Shown: piece by piece, positions 50,118-57,535 of the stretch
Layout: every line of letters begins with the position of its first letter
Position numbering within the stretch: the stretch's first letter is position 1
The notes under the pieces: generated by a model
Databases searched by the model: none
The model's input: only the letters and a program-made list of their open reading frames with translations
What the model was told of the DNA's origin: nothing
From: a virus
IMG/VR virus record: IMGVR_UViG_3300044643_000906
Coordinates: 1-61,753 of that record
Direction: 5' to 3' (one strand)
DNA length: 61,753 nt
Program-made: the position numbers and the translations under genes

Positions 50118-51428
50118 ATGTCTGAACCCGACTATTTGATCTCAGCGCGTCAGCGAATCTCCCCCCATCTCGCGAGAATGGTGCAGCGATATGCTCCTAA
50201 CATCGATCCTGATACTGCTGCTGGCATTCTTTTTGACCCTGAGCATCCTGATCGCGACAGCCTCATCGACCTCCTCGATGACGCCATCCCAAAATCAGCC
50301 TCCGGCCATACCCCCGGGATCGCAGAAAGCGAAAGAAACGGCTGGTACTCCCTCGGGCCGGGCGACCAAAAGGTCTACGCCGCACTCAGGGACTCAAACC
50401 TCCTCAACGCAGTGCTCAACAGACAGCCCGTTCAGTCCTCGCGACACCTGATCGGCGGCGGTAACTACGGAGTGGATAGATACTGGCAGCCCGCCCAGCT
50501 GCCACTGCCGCAGTCAGCGTGGGGGAAGGACACCGCTCTGTCTCCGGTAACTCAGGCGCAGCGGCTGAACGATGCCGTTGGCTACTACGAAGCCGCGGAG
50601 GCAGACCCGAGCCACCACTCCAACGCGCTCACCACCTACTACCCGGGGCAGCACTCATTCTGGAATGTGGAAACCAATGGCGACACGGCCTTCGGGCAGG
50701 TGATGTCCGAGATGGGTGCGTGGCCCACCGGGAGCATGCGGGCCAGCAGGCGTGACGAGCCGCAGCTGCTCAAGAACGACCAGCCCGATCTGCCGTTCAT
50801 GCCCAACACAGCTGTGCGAGCAGCTGGTGATCTGGTCAACCATGGGTACAAGTGGGGAAAGAATATCATCGGTGGCCTGATCGATAGCCATACGCACGAG
50901 GGTGCTAGGACTGCCGTAGATCGAGCTAGCGTCCCGGTGCCAGAAGGGCTGTCGCCGGTAAGACGAGCGGGCTACATCAACTCGCTGCGAGGGCTGATCG
51001 AGCCGTCGGGAGCACCGGAGTTGGCCGACTACGGGCACTCAAAGGGCGTGACGTACTCCGACATGGAGACATGGCTCAACGACACTGCCCATGAGTTTGT
51101 TGACCCCACGTCAGCCGCCTCGCTCGGGTTCGGGCTATTCAAGGGTGCCACGGGTGCCGGGCTCAAGGCAGTCGGTGGCGTGGTCGGCCGAGAAGGCTGG
51201 GACGAGGTCACGAGCCCAATGAATGCCATCTCGCTGATGTCGCTCCCAGAGAAGACAGCTGCGAGCTTCAAGCGGCCGGATGCGGACACGATCCCAGAGG
51301 ACGCCAAAGAGACTTACGCCCAGCAGCAGGTCGAGCGTGATCAAGCACTAAAGGACGCCGCCAAGCTCAGGGAGCAGAGGAAGGAGTCTTCGTGGCTTCC
51401 CCGCGGGGCAATGATCTTCCCGCACTAG
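50118..51428 (+). CDS. Hypothetical protein, 436 aa, isolated rightward gene
   Basis: The protein has no enzymatic motif that I recognise. The C-terminal third is Lys/Glu-rich and helical (AQQQVERDQALKDAAKLREQ), and there is a Gly/Ala hydrophobic stretch near residue 345 (GLFKGATGAGLKAVGGVVG) that could insert in membranes. It is the only plus-strand gene among leftward ones between 14 and 55 kb, so it needs its own promoter. TTTGGAGG precedes the ATG at 50118. Large virion protein or moron are both possible. Confidence 0.7.
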   Translation: MSEPDYLISARQRISPHLARMVQRYAPNIDPDTAAGILFDPEHPDRDSLIDLLDDAIPKSASGHTPGIAESERNGWYSLGPGDQKVYAALRDSNLLNAVLNRQPVQSSRHLIGGGNYGVDRYWQPAQLPLPQSAWGKDTALSPVTQAQRLNDAVGYYEAAEADPSHHSNALTTYYPGQHSFWNVETNGDTAFGQVMSEMGAWPTGSMRASRRDEPQLLKNDQPDLPFMPNTAVRAAGDLVNHGYKWGKNIIGGLIDSHTHEGARTAVDRASVPVPEGLSPVRRAGYINSLRGLIEPSGAPELADYGHSKGVTYSDMETWLNDTAHEFVDPTSAASLGFGLFKGATGAGLKAVGGVVGREGWDEVTSPMNAISLMSLPEKTAASFKRPDADTIPEDAKETYAQQQVERDQALKDAAKLREQRKESSWLPRGAMIFPH

Positions 51429-51732
51429 GCGGCTCGGGCAGAAACATCCAGTGACTTACGTCATTCGGGAGCAGCCCCTTTCGGCCGATCCACATGAACC
51501 CCTCCAGCTTGTCGGTGTAGAGTAGGCACTGACGGGTGGGGTCTGACGGCTCGACCTGAGAGCGATCCATCCACTGCGGCTCGTGCGAGTTGTGATCGTG
51601 CACGGCCTGCCAGTACCGGGCGTTCCGCCGCAGCTGCTCGATCTCCCGGGCTGCCTCATCCATGATGTCTTGGGCAGACTGAGCGTACACGTCGTGGCAC
51701 CAGCGGCGCAGGCGTTCGGTGATGTCGGTCAT
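51367..51732 (-). CDS. DUF551-type protein, 121 aa
   Basis: The C-terminal segment LEGFMWIGRKGLLPNDVSHWMFLPEPP matches the DUF551 pattern common in phages and prophages; its function is unknown. The N-terminal half is helical (DIMDEAAREIEQLRRNARYWQAV). ATG at 51732 or the in-frame GTG at 51741, which overlaps the upstream stop, may be used. Its 3' end overlaps the isolated rightward gene by 62 bp. Confidence 0.7.
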   Translation of the reverse strand: MTDITERLRRWCHDVYAQSAQDIMDEAAREIEQLRRNARYWQAVHDHNSHEPQWMDRSQVEPSDPTRQCLLYTDKLEGFMWIGRKGLLPNDVSHWMFLPEPPSAGRSLPRGEATKTPSSAP

Positions 51733-51737
51733 GTCAG

Positions 51738-51851
51738 TCACTTTCTCCGGCTAAAAATCTCAAGTAGGAGGGCGTATCCGCCCGTCACCAAGCAGGCGAT
51801 ACCCACCATGCAGGCCACAACTCCAACCACCCATGAGAGGGAGGCGCTCAT
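51738..51851 (-). CDS. Small membrane protein, 37 aa
   Basis: ATG at 51851 has GGAG 7 nt upstream. The peptide is nearly all hydrophobic (SASLSWVVGVVACMVGIACLV...), with a basic end (FSRRK), so one or two membrane spans fit. The stop overlaps the alternative GTG start of the DUF551 gene. It fills an otherwise empty 155-bp gap. Confidence 0.6.
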   Translation of the reverse strand: MSASLSWVVGVVACMVGIACLVTGGYALLLEIFSRRK

Positions 51852-51897
51852 GTCATCGCTCCACAGAAGTTCCGTAAAAGTGCAACTAACCGGGAGG

Positions 51898-52122
51898 TCA
51901 CTCCCGTTCGGCCATGATCCGGTCAGCCTCTTCCGGGGAGAACGAGTCCTCGGCGTACTTCAGGTCAACCACTGAGGGGAAGTGCCGCAGGAGACGCAGT
52001 GCTTCTTCTCGGACGGGCTTCGGGATTCGCTTGTAGCCGCCGGGCACATACGGGCTCACCAGCCGGGCGAGGAACTCCCGGGTGCGGATTACTGAGCGGG
52101 TGCGTTCGTGGGGGAGGGTCAT
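51898..52122 (-). CDS. BPSL0761-like small protein, 74 aa
   Basis: The N-terminus TLPHERTRSVIRTREFL and the segment VREEALRLLRHFPSVVDLKYA match a small family of unknown function that I recall from prophages (the BPSL0761 type). It is coupled to the upstream 184-aa gene by ATGA. The family assignment rests on recalled motifs. Confidence 0.65.
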   Translation of the reverse strand: MTLPHERTRSVIRTREFLARLVSPYVPGGYKRIPKPVREEALRLLRHFPSVVDLKYAEDSFSPEEADRIMAERE

Positions 52123-52673
52123 TTGGTTCTCTCCAGCAGGTTGCGGAGGGTGGTGCTGTATTTTTCCACCTTACTCCACCGATGGTTCGTCCATTCCGCC
52201 TTGGCAAAACATTCAATCGCCTGCCGCTCCTCGTCGGTGAGCCGCAGACGCTCGATCTCGCAAGCAGCCTGATCCATCAACGCCTGAGTCTCCGCCCTGT
52301 CCGCAAACTGCTCGCACCACCGTGTCAGACGCACCGCGATGTCGTCGCCGTGAGTGAATTGCACCGTTGTATTTCCGGCTGGCGGATCGGAGGCTCTTAC
52401 CCGATTGCCATCTGAGTGACTGCCGTCACTGCCTGCTGACGGAACAGCGTTGTTTTGCGTGGCGATCTCTGCCTCCAACGCCTTAAACGCCGCAATGGCT
52501 TCGTCGTTGTTGTATTCATCGCCGTCGGATTGAATGAAAAACGCATCTTCAAGAGCAACAAGCACGGAGAAAAGAACATCCGATGAAATGCAGTGTCTAT
52601 CGGCGTGGGCGACGATTGCACGCAGCCTTTCTGCTTGAGTCATAAACCCTTCTGGCAATTGATTGTCTGTCAT
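52119..52673 (-). CDS. Hypothetical protein, 184 aa
   Basis: This acidic helical protein (FKALEAEIATQ, QALMDQAACEIERL) ends with ...LTDEERQAIECFAKAEWTNH. The closing segment (LTDEERQAI) recurs in the 171-aa protein encoded upstream (LTDEEQEAIELL), so these two may share a C-terminal module. ATG at 52673 overlaps the upstream stop as ATGA. Confidence 0.65.
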   Translation of the reverse strand: MTDNQLPEGFMTQAERLRAIVAHADRHCISSDVLFSVLVALEDAFFIQSDGDEYNNDEAIAAFKALEAEIATQNNAVPSAGSDGSHSDGNRVRASDPPAGNTTVQFTHGDDIAVRLTRWCEQFADRAETQALMDQAACEIERLRLTDEERQAIECFAKAEWTNHRWSKVEKYSTTLRNLLERTK

Positions 52674-52915
52674 TTCGACCCTCTGCATTTCATGGACAAC
52701 CGCAGTTCCTTCCGGCGAGCGTCCAATTTTGATCGCTCCGATTGTAGCCGCGACATCCGCTTTTCGTTAGTTTGCACAAGGATGCACGCCATCGCTTGGT
52801 CTAGCCAACAAATGCCGCGATCCAATTGCGCAAGCCGCTTTCGGCAAGACTTTTCAATTGAGAGGCCGCGACTCGAACGCGGGCCTTTGGCGTTCCTGCC
52901 AATGTGCTGCACCAC
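52670..52915 (-). CDS. Small basic coiled-coil protein, 81 aa, GTG start
   Basis: The Lys/Arg-rich C-terminal half (RMSRLQSERSKLDARRKELRL) has coiled-coil character. The start would be a GTG at 52915, weak by sequence. Support comes from its ATGA overlap with the next gene. The surrounding DNA (about 52680-52990) looks less GC-rich than its neighbours, which may mark recent acquisition. Confidence 0.45.
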   Translation of the reverse strand: MVQHIGRNAKGPRSSRGLSIEKSCRKRLAQLDRGICWLDQAMACILVQTNEKRMSRLQSERSKLDARRKELRLSMKCRGSK

Positions 52916-52952
52916 CTACACCACCCCTCATAAATACATTGCTTCTGTCAGT

Positions 52953-53468
52953 TTATTTAGATTGATCGCGTGCTCTTTTGAGTAGCGACCGGAAAACCAT
53001 TTCGTCTTTTGCTCGCAGCGAAGAGTATTCCACAAGAAGCTCAATCGCCTCTTGCTCCTCGTCGGTGAGCGTGAAGTTCAAGCTGCAATGCTGCGTGACC
53101 GTGCCGCGAACGTGCGGGCAGACTTGAGTGGCAGGGGCCGAATCGAACGGCTGTCCACAGGAGTGCGCACTCCCTTGCGTGGCGACTGATTTACGATCAG
53201 CCCCCGAGTCCATCTCGGGCACACCTGCCGATACGAAGAGCGGGCCGTTCTCGCCTACGAAGCTGCCGAGCGTGTTGAACGACAGGAATTCCTCGGCGTC
53301 ATCCGGCGTCATGCCGTCGCGATCCACGAGGATTCCGACGCACTTTTCATAGGAGTAGACCGCTACATGGGCGTGGTGGTGGTTCATGGTGAACCCGATA
53401 TAGGCCGCTTCCAGACCATCCGGGGTCAGGGCCTCGGGATTCAACTCAGCCAACATCTCGATGCTCAT
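52953..53468 (-). CDS. Conserved phage-type protein, 171 aa
   Basis: The first about 75 residues (LEAAYIGFTMNHHHAHVAVYSYEKCVGIL, DDAEEFLSFNTLGSFVGENGPLFV) resemble a conserved phage family of unknown function. A less conserved linker and the LTDEEQEAIELL segment follow. TTGGAGG lies upstream of the ATG, downstream of a strong hairpin (53487-53526). Confidence 0.7.
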   Translation of the reverse strand: MSIEMLAELNPEALTPDGLEAAYIGFTMNHHHAHVAVYSYEKCVGILVDRDGMTPDDAEEFLSFNTLGSFVGENGPLFVSAGVPEMDSGADRKSVATQGSAHSCGQPFDSAPATQVCPHVRGTVTQHCSLNFTLTDEEQEAIELLVEYSSLRAKDEMVFRSLLKRARDQSK

Positions 53469-53486
53469 GGCACCTCCAAGAAGACC

Positions 53487-53526
53487 GACCCAGCTGGGCG
53501 GGCGTCATGCCTCGCCCAGCTGGGTC
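53487..53526 (-). promoter_or_regulatory. 14-bp perfect hairpin before the 171-aa gene
   Basis: GACCCAGCTGGGCG (53487-53500) and its complement (53513-53526) form a 14-bp stem with a 12-nt loop. It lies just upstream of the ribosome binding site, after AAACGG and TTTT downstream of the preceding stop, so it resembles the motif-plus-hairpin modules of the rightward operon. Confidence 0.6.
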
Positions 53527-53540
53527 GCGAAAATCCGTTT

Positions 53541-53648
53541 TCACACCGGCCATCCGGCTCTGATGAGAAGATCGCGGAGACGCTCCACTTCCTGTAGAAG
53601 CCTCCGGTTTTCCTCTCGGAGCTTTTGGAGTACTTCTTCGGGGGTCAT
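53541..53648 (-). CDS. Small coiled-coil protein, 35 aa
   Basis: ATG at 53648 overlaps the SSB stop (ATGA). The peptide (EEVLQKLREENRRLLQEVER then LRDLLIRAG) is a single leucine-rich amphipathic helix with heptad spacing. It may be a partner of SSB or a short regulator. Confidence 0.55.
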   Translation of the reverse strand: MTPEEVLQKLREENRRLLQEVERLRDLLIRAGWPV

Positions 53649-54013
53649 CAGAAGGGGTTCTTCCAATCCTCCTCGCCAGCGCTAGCGGCCTGCTGGGCAC
53701 GCTTCGGCCACTTGAGGCTCAGGCCCACGTCGTCGGCCACGAGGGTGACGCTCGTCCGCTCGACGCCGTCCTGTTCGTACTTCTCGACTTCCAGCCGCCC
53801 GGTGACCATCACCCGGTCACCGACACCGACCTTCTCGGAAACGAGTACTGCCTGCTCATCGAAGCACAGGACAGACACCCAGCTGGTCACCGGCTCACGG
53901 CCTTCGACCTTCTTGGTGCTGGCGACACTGAAGCGGCACATCTGCTTGCCGGTTTTCGTGTCCTTGAGTTCCGGCTTCTGGCCGACGTTTCCAACCACCT
54001 CTGCGCGAATCAT
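53648..54013 (-). CDS. ssb: Single-stranded DNA-binding protein (SSB)
   Basis: This 121-aa OB-fold SSB has VVGNVGQKPELKDTKTGKQMCRFSVAST, TSWVSVLCFDEQAV and GDRVMVTGRLEVEKYEQDG, the classic OB core, and a C-terminal acidic tail ending in EEDWKNPF, a form of the DDxIPF tip that binds partner proteins. It coats single strands for recombination or replication. The first gene of its operon, it follows a 36-bp promoter-like element (54057-54092). Confidence 0.92.
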   Translation of the reverse strand: MIRAEVVGNVGQKPELKDTKTGKQMCRFSVASTKKVEGREPVTSWVSVLCFDEQAVLVSEKVGVGDRVMVTGRLEVEKYEQDGVERTSVTLVADDVGLSLKWPKRAQQAASAGEEDWKNPF

Positions 54014-54056
54014 GCGAGCCTCCTTGGATAGGGTCTTGAGTAGTCACTACCTTCGA

Positions 54057-54092
54057 CCCATTATCCACGCTCGTCAAGTTTTCCAGACTTCA
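54057..54092 (-). promoter_or_regulatory. 36-bp promoter-like element, copy B, before SSB operon
   Basis: Read on the minus strand this holds TGAAGTCTGGAAAA, TTGAC and GATAATGGG in fixed spacing. It matches a second element at 59995-60030 at 30 of 36 positions. It lies 44 bp before the SSB ATG. GATAAT resembles a -10 box, but the usual -35 spacing is absent, so a non-standard promoter or a repressor site are both possible. Confidence 0.6.
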
Positions 54093-54309
54093 TGGTTTCG
54101 CGCGGAGAAACACGATGAAATCGTCCATGGCGTCCTCGTCATCGCAGTCATCGAAGTCCCACATGCAGCAGCCCTCCCCTGACGTTATGGGTGGGTGTGA
54201 CGAAACCGCGGTTGTCAGGACTGAGTGCCGAGCTTTTGTCACACTGGGGAGCCCGGCCTCCAAATTTGAGGCGTGCGCTCAACTAGTGGACGGGTGTATA
54301 CCCGTAAGG
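54093..54309. other. Short intergenic stretch, 54093-54309, no supported gene
   Basis: A plus-strand frame from 54115 (68 codons) starts with a Ser-rich run and has no convincing binding site or similarity, so I do not call it. A small inverted repeat (GTAGTCACTAC at 54041-54051), just left of this stretch between the 36-bp element and SSB, could be an operator. Otherwise I see nothing here. Confidence 0.3.
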
Positions 54310-54774
54310 CTAGGTGGCTGAAATGGCGTTAGGCACGAAGCTAGGGCCCTTAATCGCGATGCTGGCCTCGACCTCGATCAGGCGGGCTATGCAAGCCTCC
54401 CGGGCGGCTTGAGCTTCTGCCTCGGATCGGAACGTCCCGACGTGAATCTTCTTGCCACGGTAGCCGACCCTGACACGCCAGCGGGGAGTGCCGCCTCGCG
54501 TGAGGTGCTTTGGCTCGATGTACTGCTTGTTGCGTCGGACGTTGAGTGACTGAAGCGTCGGCGTGGCCGGTCGCAGGTTCTCTAGCCTGTTGTCGGACGG
54601 GTCGCGATTGATGTGATCCAGCTGGGCCGGGCACGAGCCATGAGCCAGCCACCAGACGAAGCGGTGCAGGCTCTGCGGCCCTTTGCCGCCGCTGCGCTTC
54701 CAGTAGCCCTTGCTGTCCTGTTGCCATGTGTACTGCGACACGGCCCACTTGAAGTCATGGTCGATCTTGTACAT
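54310..54774 (-). CDS. HNH endonuclease with C-terminal AP2 domain (second copy type)
   Basis: This 154-aa protein has the same architecture as the one at 11069: SLHRFVWWLAHG, then LDHINRDPSDNRLENLRPAT (HNH core), then WRVRVGYRGKKIHVGTF (AP2). ATG at 54774 has AGGAGGG upstream; the longer frame is a shadow. It stands alone, in an intergenic spot between SSB and the rightward operon, which fits a free-standing homing endonuclease. Confidence 0.88.
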   Translation of the reverse strand: MYKIDHDFKWAVSQYTWQQDSKGYWKRSGGKGPQSLHRFVWWLAHGSCPAQLDHINRDPSDNRLENLRPATPTLQSLNVRRNKQYIEPKHLTRGGTPRWRVRVGYRGKKIHVGTFRSEAEAQAAREACIARLIEVEASIAIKGPSFVPNAISAT

Positions 54775-55325
54775 AGCTTCCCTCCTGTCGCAAAACGCTA
54801 AGGCGAGAAGGGCGTCCAAAGAAGTCAATATTGTAATAGACCCTCGGAAGGGGGGGTCAGCTTTTTCTGACAGAAATTTCGGGTGACGAATGTAGATGGG
54901 ATGGGATTCACGATGGGGGCAGGGGCCTGTCCCCATCGCCCGCCGCCGCCGCCGGTGCGATGCCTGCGAATGCGGGGGAAACGCCCGTTGCAGCGTAGGT
55001 TCAGGGTGCTGCAAACCCTATAAAACAAGGCATTTTCGTCACCATTCCCCATCCGCCCCCTCTCCTTCTCTACATCGTCTGCCATTCGTCGCCGCGGCAG
55101 GCATCGCCGCAGGCTTCGCCCATCGGCACCACCGCGGCACCATCCACAGCATGCTGCGACGTGGTGCGATGCATGCCATCGGGGGGACATTCAATCGATG
55201 GGCCCAGCATTCCCGGGCTTGTGACATTCGATGCGGATGCCGCGGAGAAATAGTACTGATTCGTGATCGGCTGGTTGATTGTGTCGGGGCACTGTGACCA
55301 CGACACAACACCAGAGGATTGAACC
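54775..55325. promoter_or_regulatory. Divergent regulatory region, about 550 bp
   Basis: This gap lies between the leftward HNH-AP2 gene and the rightward operon, and probably carries their promoters. It contains a long hairpin (54911-54918 pairing with 54931-54938, with inner CAG/CTG pairs), a short GCC trinucleotide run (about 54939-54955), a possible -10 box TATAAA at 55019-55024, and the first CGGCTG-type motif with a 7-bp hairpin (55264-55307). A few plus-strand frames here have no convincing start. A replication origin is possible but I see no DnaA-box cluster. Confidence 0.45.
55264..55307 (+). promoter_or_regulatory. Motif plus hairpin before the first gene of the rightward operon
   Basis: TGATCGGCTGGTTGATTGTG (55264-55283) is a close copy of the recurring motif; TGTGTCG (55280-55286) and CGACACA (55301-55307) pair as a 7-bp stem. 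A GAGGA-type binding site and the ATG at 55326 follow. Here no gene precedes it, so the motif is not simply linked to stop codons. Confidence 0.55.
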
Positions 55326-55571
55326 ATGGCACACGGCCAACGTGAATCGTTCGTGATCATCTCCACAGACCGAGAGGATGGCAGCATCTCCCGTCGGTAT
55401 GCATCGCTCGCAGACGTGATGCAACACGCTCACGAACAATGGCCCGCCGCGATGCGGGACTACGTTCAAACGTACTTCATCCACAAGCTTCGCAGCATGG
55501 ACGTTGGCGACACGTTCGACGGCCCGAACGCACTGCGGTTTTCAGACCGCATCGTGATGGTTGGCCCGTGA
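55326..55571 (+). CDS. Hypothetical protein, 81 aa, first gene of rightward operon
   Basis: This small soluble alpha/beta protein (SFVIISTDREDGSISRRYASL, then a helix ADVMQHAHEQW) has no recognised family. It is preceded by a motif-plus-hairpin element and followed by another. Confidence 0.7.
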   Translation: MAHGQRESFVIISTDREDGSISRRYASLADVMQHAHEQWPAAMRDYVQTYFIHKLRSMDVGDTFDGPNALRFSDRIVMVGP

Positions 55572-55641
55572 TCGGCTGTTTGATTCTGTCCACCCCACAA
55601 ACCCTATGCGGCCCGCCCGGGAACGTCTCCCGCGGCGGGCC
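55569..55641 (+). promoter_or_regulatory. Motif plus hairpin between 81-aa gene and Gp88-like gene
   Basis: The stop is followed by TCGGCTGTTTGATTCTG, a motif variant. GGCCCGCC (55610-55617) pairs with GGCGGGCC (55634-55641), enclosing an inner 5-bp pair (55618-55622 with 55628-55632). The binding site of the next gene (TCAGGAGG) follows 10 bp later. Confidence 0.6.
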
Positions 55642-55664
55642 GTGTCATTTCAGGAGGTTCCACC

Positions 55665-56519
55665 ATGTCGATTCTTTCTCTCGTTCTCGATTCCGCCCCG
55701 GTCTACACCGCACCCCGTGTCATCCGCATCGCTCGCAGCGAAGCCACCGTGACGGGTGGCGTCTTGGGTGATCGTGTCGTGACGATCCGCCGGTTGACGG
55801 GTGCCGGTGATCTCAACCCCAAGACTGCGAAGAATGACGTGCAGACGCTGGGGCTGTCGCTCCTGCCGCACAAGTTCGCGGGCATCGGCAATCTGTGCCC
55901 GTTCGCGGTGAACTGCCCGAACGGCTGCCTCGCGAATCAGGGTCAAGGCCCGATGCCGTCTGTGCGGCTACCGCGGGCTGCGAAGTCGATGCTCTGGTAT
56001 CTGGCCCGCGATTGGTTCCTCGACAAGCTTTCCCGCGAGTTGACCACGTTCCGGCGGCGTGTCCCGGTCGATCAGACTGCCGGTGTACGGCTGAACATGT
56101 TCAGCGATATCGCATGGGAGGAGCACGGGATCATCGACGCCTTCCCGGGCATCACGTTCTATGACTATGCGAAGAACCCGCAGCGGCACGGCTGGCTGCG
56201 TCCAAACTACTGGGCAACGTACTCGTTCGACGGCTTGGATCGGCATCTGCCCAACGTCGATGCGGTGATTGCCGCGGGGCACAACGTGTCGGTCGTGTTC
56301 TATGACCCGGCACCGGGTGCGAAGTGCGGCAAGGCTGCCCATCGTCAGCGTCTGCCTGAGTCGTGGCGGGGCATTCCCGTGATCGACGGCGGCAAGAGCG
56401 ATTGGCGTCCCGATGATGCCCGCGGCGTGATCGTGGGCCTGCGTCTGCTCGCTCGCACCTACGCCTCTCGCAACGAGAGCATCGAGAGCGGCTTCGCGGT
56501 GCGTCTGCCCGGAGCCTGA
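55665..56519 (+). CDS. Phage Gp88-like protein with cysteine cluster, 284 aa
   Basis: The pattern GNLCPFAVNCPNGCLA (Cys-x5-Cys-x3-Cys, around residues 75-90) followed by LNMFSDIAWEEHGI, FYDYAKNPQRHGWL and AGHNVSVVFYDP matches the phage Gp88-like/DUF7227 type. It looks like a repeated beta-alpha, possibly TIM-like, fold with a metal or iron-sulphur site. Function is unknown. It lies near an ASCH protein and a TGT-like enzyme, so a shared nucleic-acid-modification role is possible but only inferred. RBS TCAGGAGG is upstream. Confidence 0.65.
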   Translation: MSILSLVLDSAPVYTAPRVIRIARSEATVTGGVLGDRVVTIRRLTGAGDLNPKTAKNDVQTLGLSLLPHKFAGIGNLCPFAVNCPNGCLANQGQGPMPSVRLPRAAKSMLWYLARDWFLDKLSRELTTFRRRVPVDQTAGVRLNMFSDIAWEEHGIIDAFPGITFYDYAKNPQRHGWLRPNYWATYSFDGLDRHLPNVDAVIAAGHNVSVVFYDPAPGAKCGKAAHRQRLPESWRGIPVIDGGKSDWRPDDARGVIVGLRLLARTYASRNESIESGFAVRLPGA

Positions 56520-56580
56520 TCGTCTGGCTGATTTCAACACACCGTCACGACCCCGGCTGGCACGTTGCCTGACCGGGGTC
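56517..56580 (+). promoter_or_regulatory. Motif plus hairpin after Gp88-like gene
   Basis: The stop is followed by TCGTCTGGCTGATTTC (a weak variant), then GACCCCGG (56549-56556) with CCGGGGTC (56573-56580) and an inner GGC/GCC pair. The next binding site (TCAGGAGGG) follows. Confidence 0.6.
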
Positions 56581-56604
56581 GTGGCATTTCAGGAGGGTTT
56601 CATC

Positions 56605-56994
56605 ATGGTTCGCGTTCGCTTTCACCTTGGGGCCGGGAAGAACTACATGAAGTGGCAGATCACGCACTGGGACGGTCGCAAGACGTACCACGATCCCGCC
56701 ACTACCACGCTCACGATCTATCAGGGGCGGCTGCGGAATGAGCGTGGCACCGCGGAGCGCATCCACGCAGGGGCATCGAAGACGGTCTGCGCTTGGATCG
56801 AAGCGGAGCACGTTGACGTTGACCGCGGCGTGTCGGCTGTCATGGGCGGCACGCAGGCGTCCTACAACCCGCGGGTCGCACCGCACTGGGTCATCAACGG
56901 CTGGAACGCAGACGGCAGACGGTTCGAACTGATGACCACTGCGGGGAGCGGCGTGTTCGTGTCGGCCAAGTCGATGCAGCCGGGGGCGTATTGA
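56605..56994 (+). CDS. Hypothetical protein, 129 aa
   Basis: This beta-rich soluble protein (VRVRFHLGAGKNYMKWQI, TTTLTIYQGRLRNE) ends with a PHWVINGWNADGRRFELM-type segment. No family is recognised. ATG at 56605 follows AGGAGGG. It is flanked on both sides by hairpin elements. Confidence 0.7.
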   Translation: MVRVRFHLGAGKNYMKWQITHWDGRKTYHDPATTTLTIYQGRLRNERGTAERIHAGASKTVCAWIEAEHVDVDRGVSAVMGGTQASYNPRVAPHWVINGWNADGRRFELMTTAGSGVFVSAKSMQPGAY

Positions 56995-57053
56995 TCGGCT
57001 GATTGATTGTGAGGGTACGCGGTCGCCAGCCCGGGCACGTTGCTCGGGCTGGC
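56992..57053 (+). promoter_or_regulatory. Motif plus hairpin before ASCH gene
   Basis: TGATCGGCTGATTGATTGTG (56992-57011) is a full motif, then GAGGGTACGCGGTCGC (57011-57026), which recurs exactly at 57534-57549. A 9-bp stem follows (57025-57033 with 57045-57053). Confidence 0.6.
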
Positions 57054-57082
57054 TGGGGTCATTCACACGCAGGAGCAATGCA

Positions 57083-57535
57083 ATGCACGGTCTGTTTGTT
57101 CAACGTCCCTTCGCCTCGTCTCTGGTGCATGGACGCAAGACGATTGAGACACGCAGCTACAAGCTGCCCGAGCACATGTTCGGCAAGCTGGTCTACATCA
57201 TCGAGACTCCGCGGCGTGAGCACCGCAGGACGGGGGATCGCGGCATGATCGTGGGCGTGGTGCGCTTCGATGGCTGGAAGCTGTACCGCACCCGCGATGA
57301 GTGGCTGCTCGACGCTGATCGGCACCTCGTCACGCCCGACGACCCGCTCTATGGGTGGCGGGATGACAAGCCCAAGTACGGGTGGACTGTGGCTGATCTC
57401 TCCAGCGGGTGGCGTGACAACTGCGAGGTGCTGGAGCCGTCGCAGTATCGGGGCACCGGGTACGGGCGTGTCTGGGTGACCGACTGTGAGCAGGTCGAGT
57501 ACCGACCCACAGTGATACGGGCGTCGAGGTCTTGA
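57083..57535 (+). CDS. ASCH/PUA-like domain protein, 150 aa
   Basis: The N-terminal FVQRPFASSLVHGRKTIETRSYKLP is the ASCH signature (a beta-barrel related to PUA domains), followed by the usual VGVVRFDGWK strand and a C-terminal part with TDCEQVEYRP. ASCH proteins bind or process RNA or modified bases, and some are nucleases. It is placed in an operon with the TGT-like enzyme. Function here is open. Confidence 0.8.
   Translation: MHGLFVQRPFASSLVHGRKTIETRSYKLPEHMFGKLVYIIETPRREHRRTGDRGMIVGVVRFDGWKLYRTRDEWLLDADRHLVTPDDPLYGWRDDKPKYGWTVADLSSGWRDNCEVLEPSQYRGTGYGRVWVTDCEQVEYRPTVIRASRS

Noticed and set aside
54061-54069. A DnaA box (TTATCCACG)
   Set aside because: A single 8/9 match inside the 36-bp repeat; the other copy of the repeat does not keep it, so it is chance.
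54115-54321. A 68-codon plus-strand frame
   Set aside because: Ser-rich low-complexity start, weak binding site, no similarity; not separable from chance.
55231-55266. An 11-codon leader peptide before the rightward operon
   Set aside because: No ribosome binding site and no codon pattern; too short to support.
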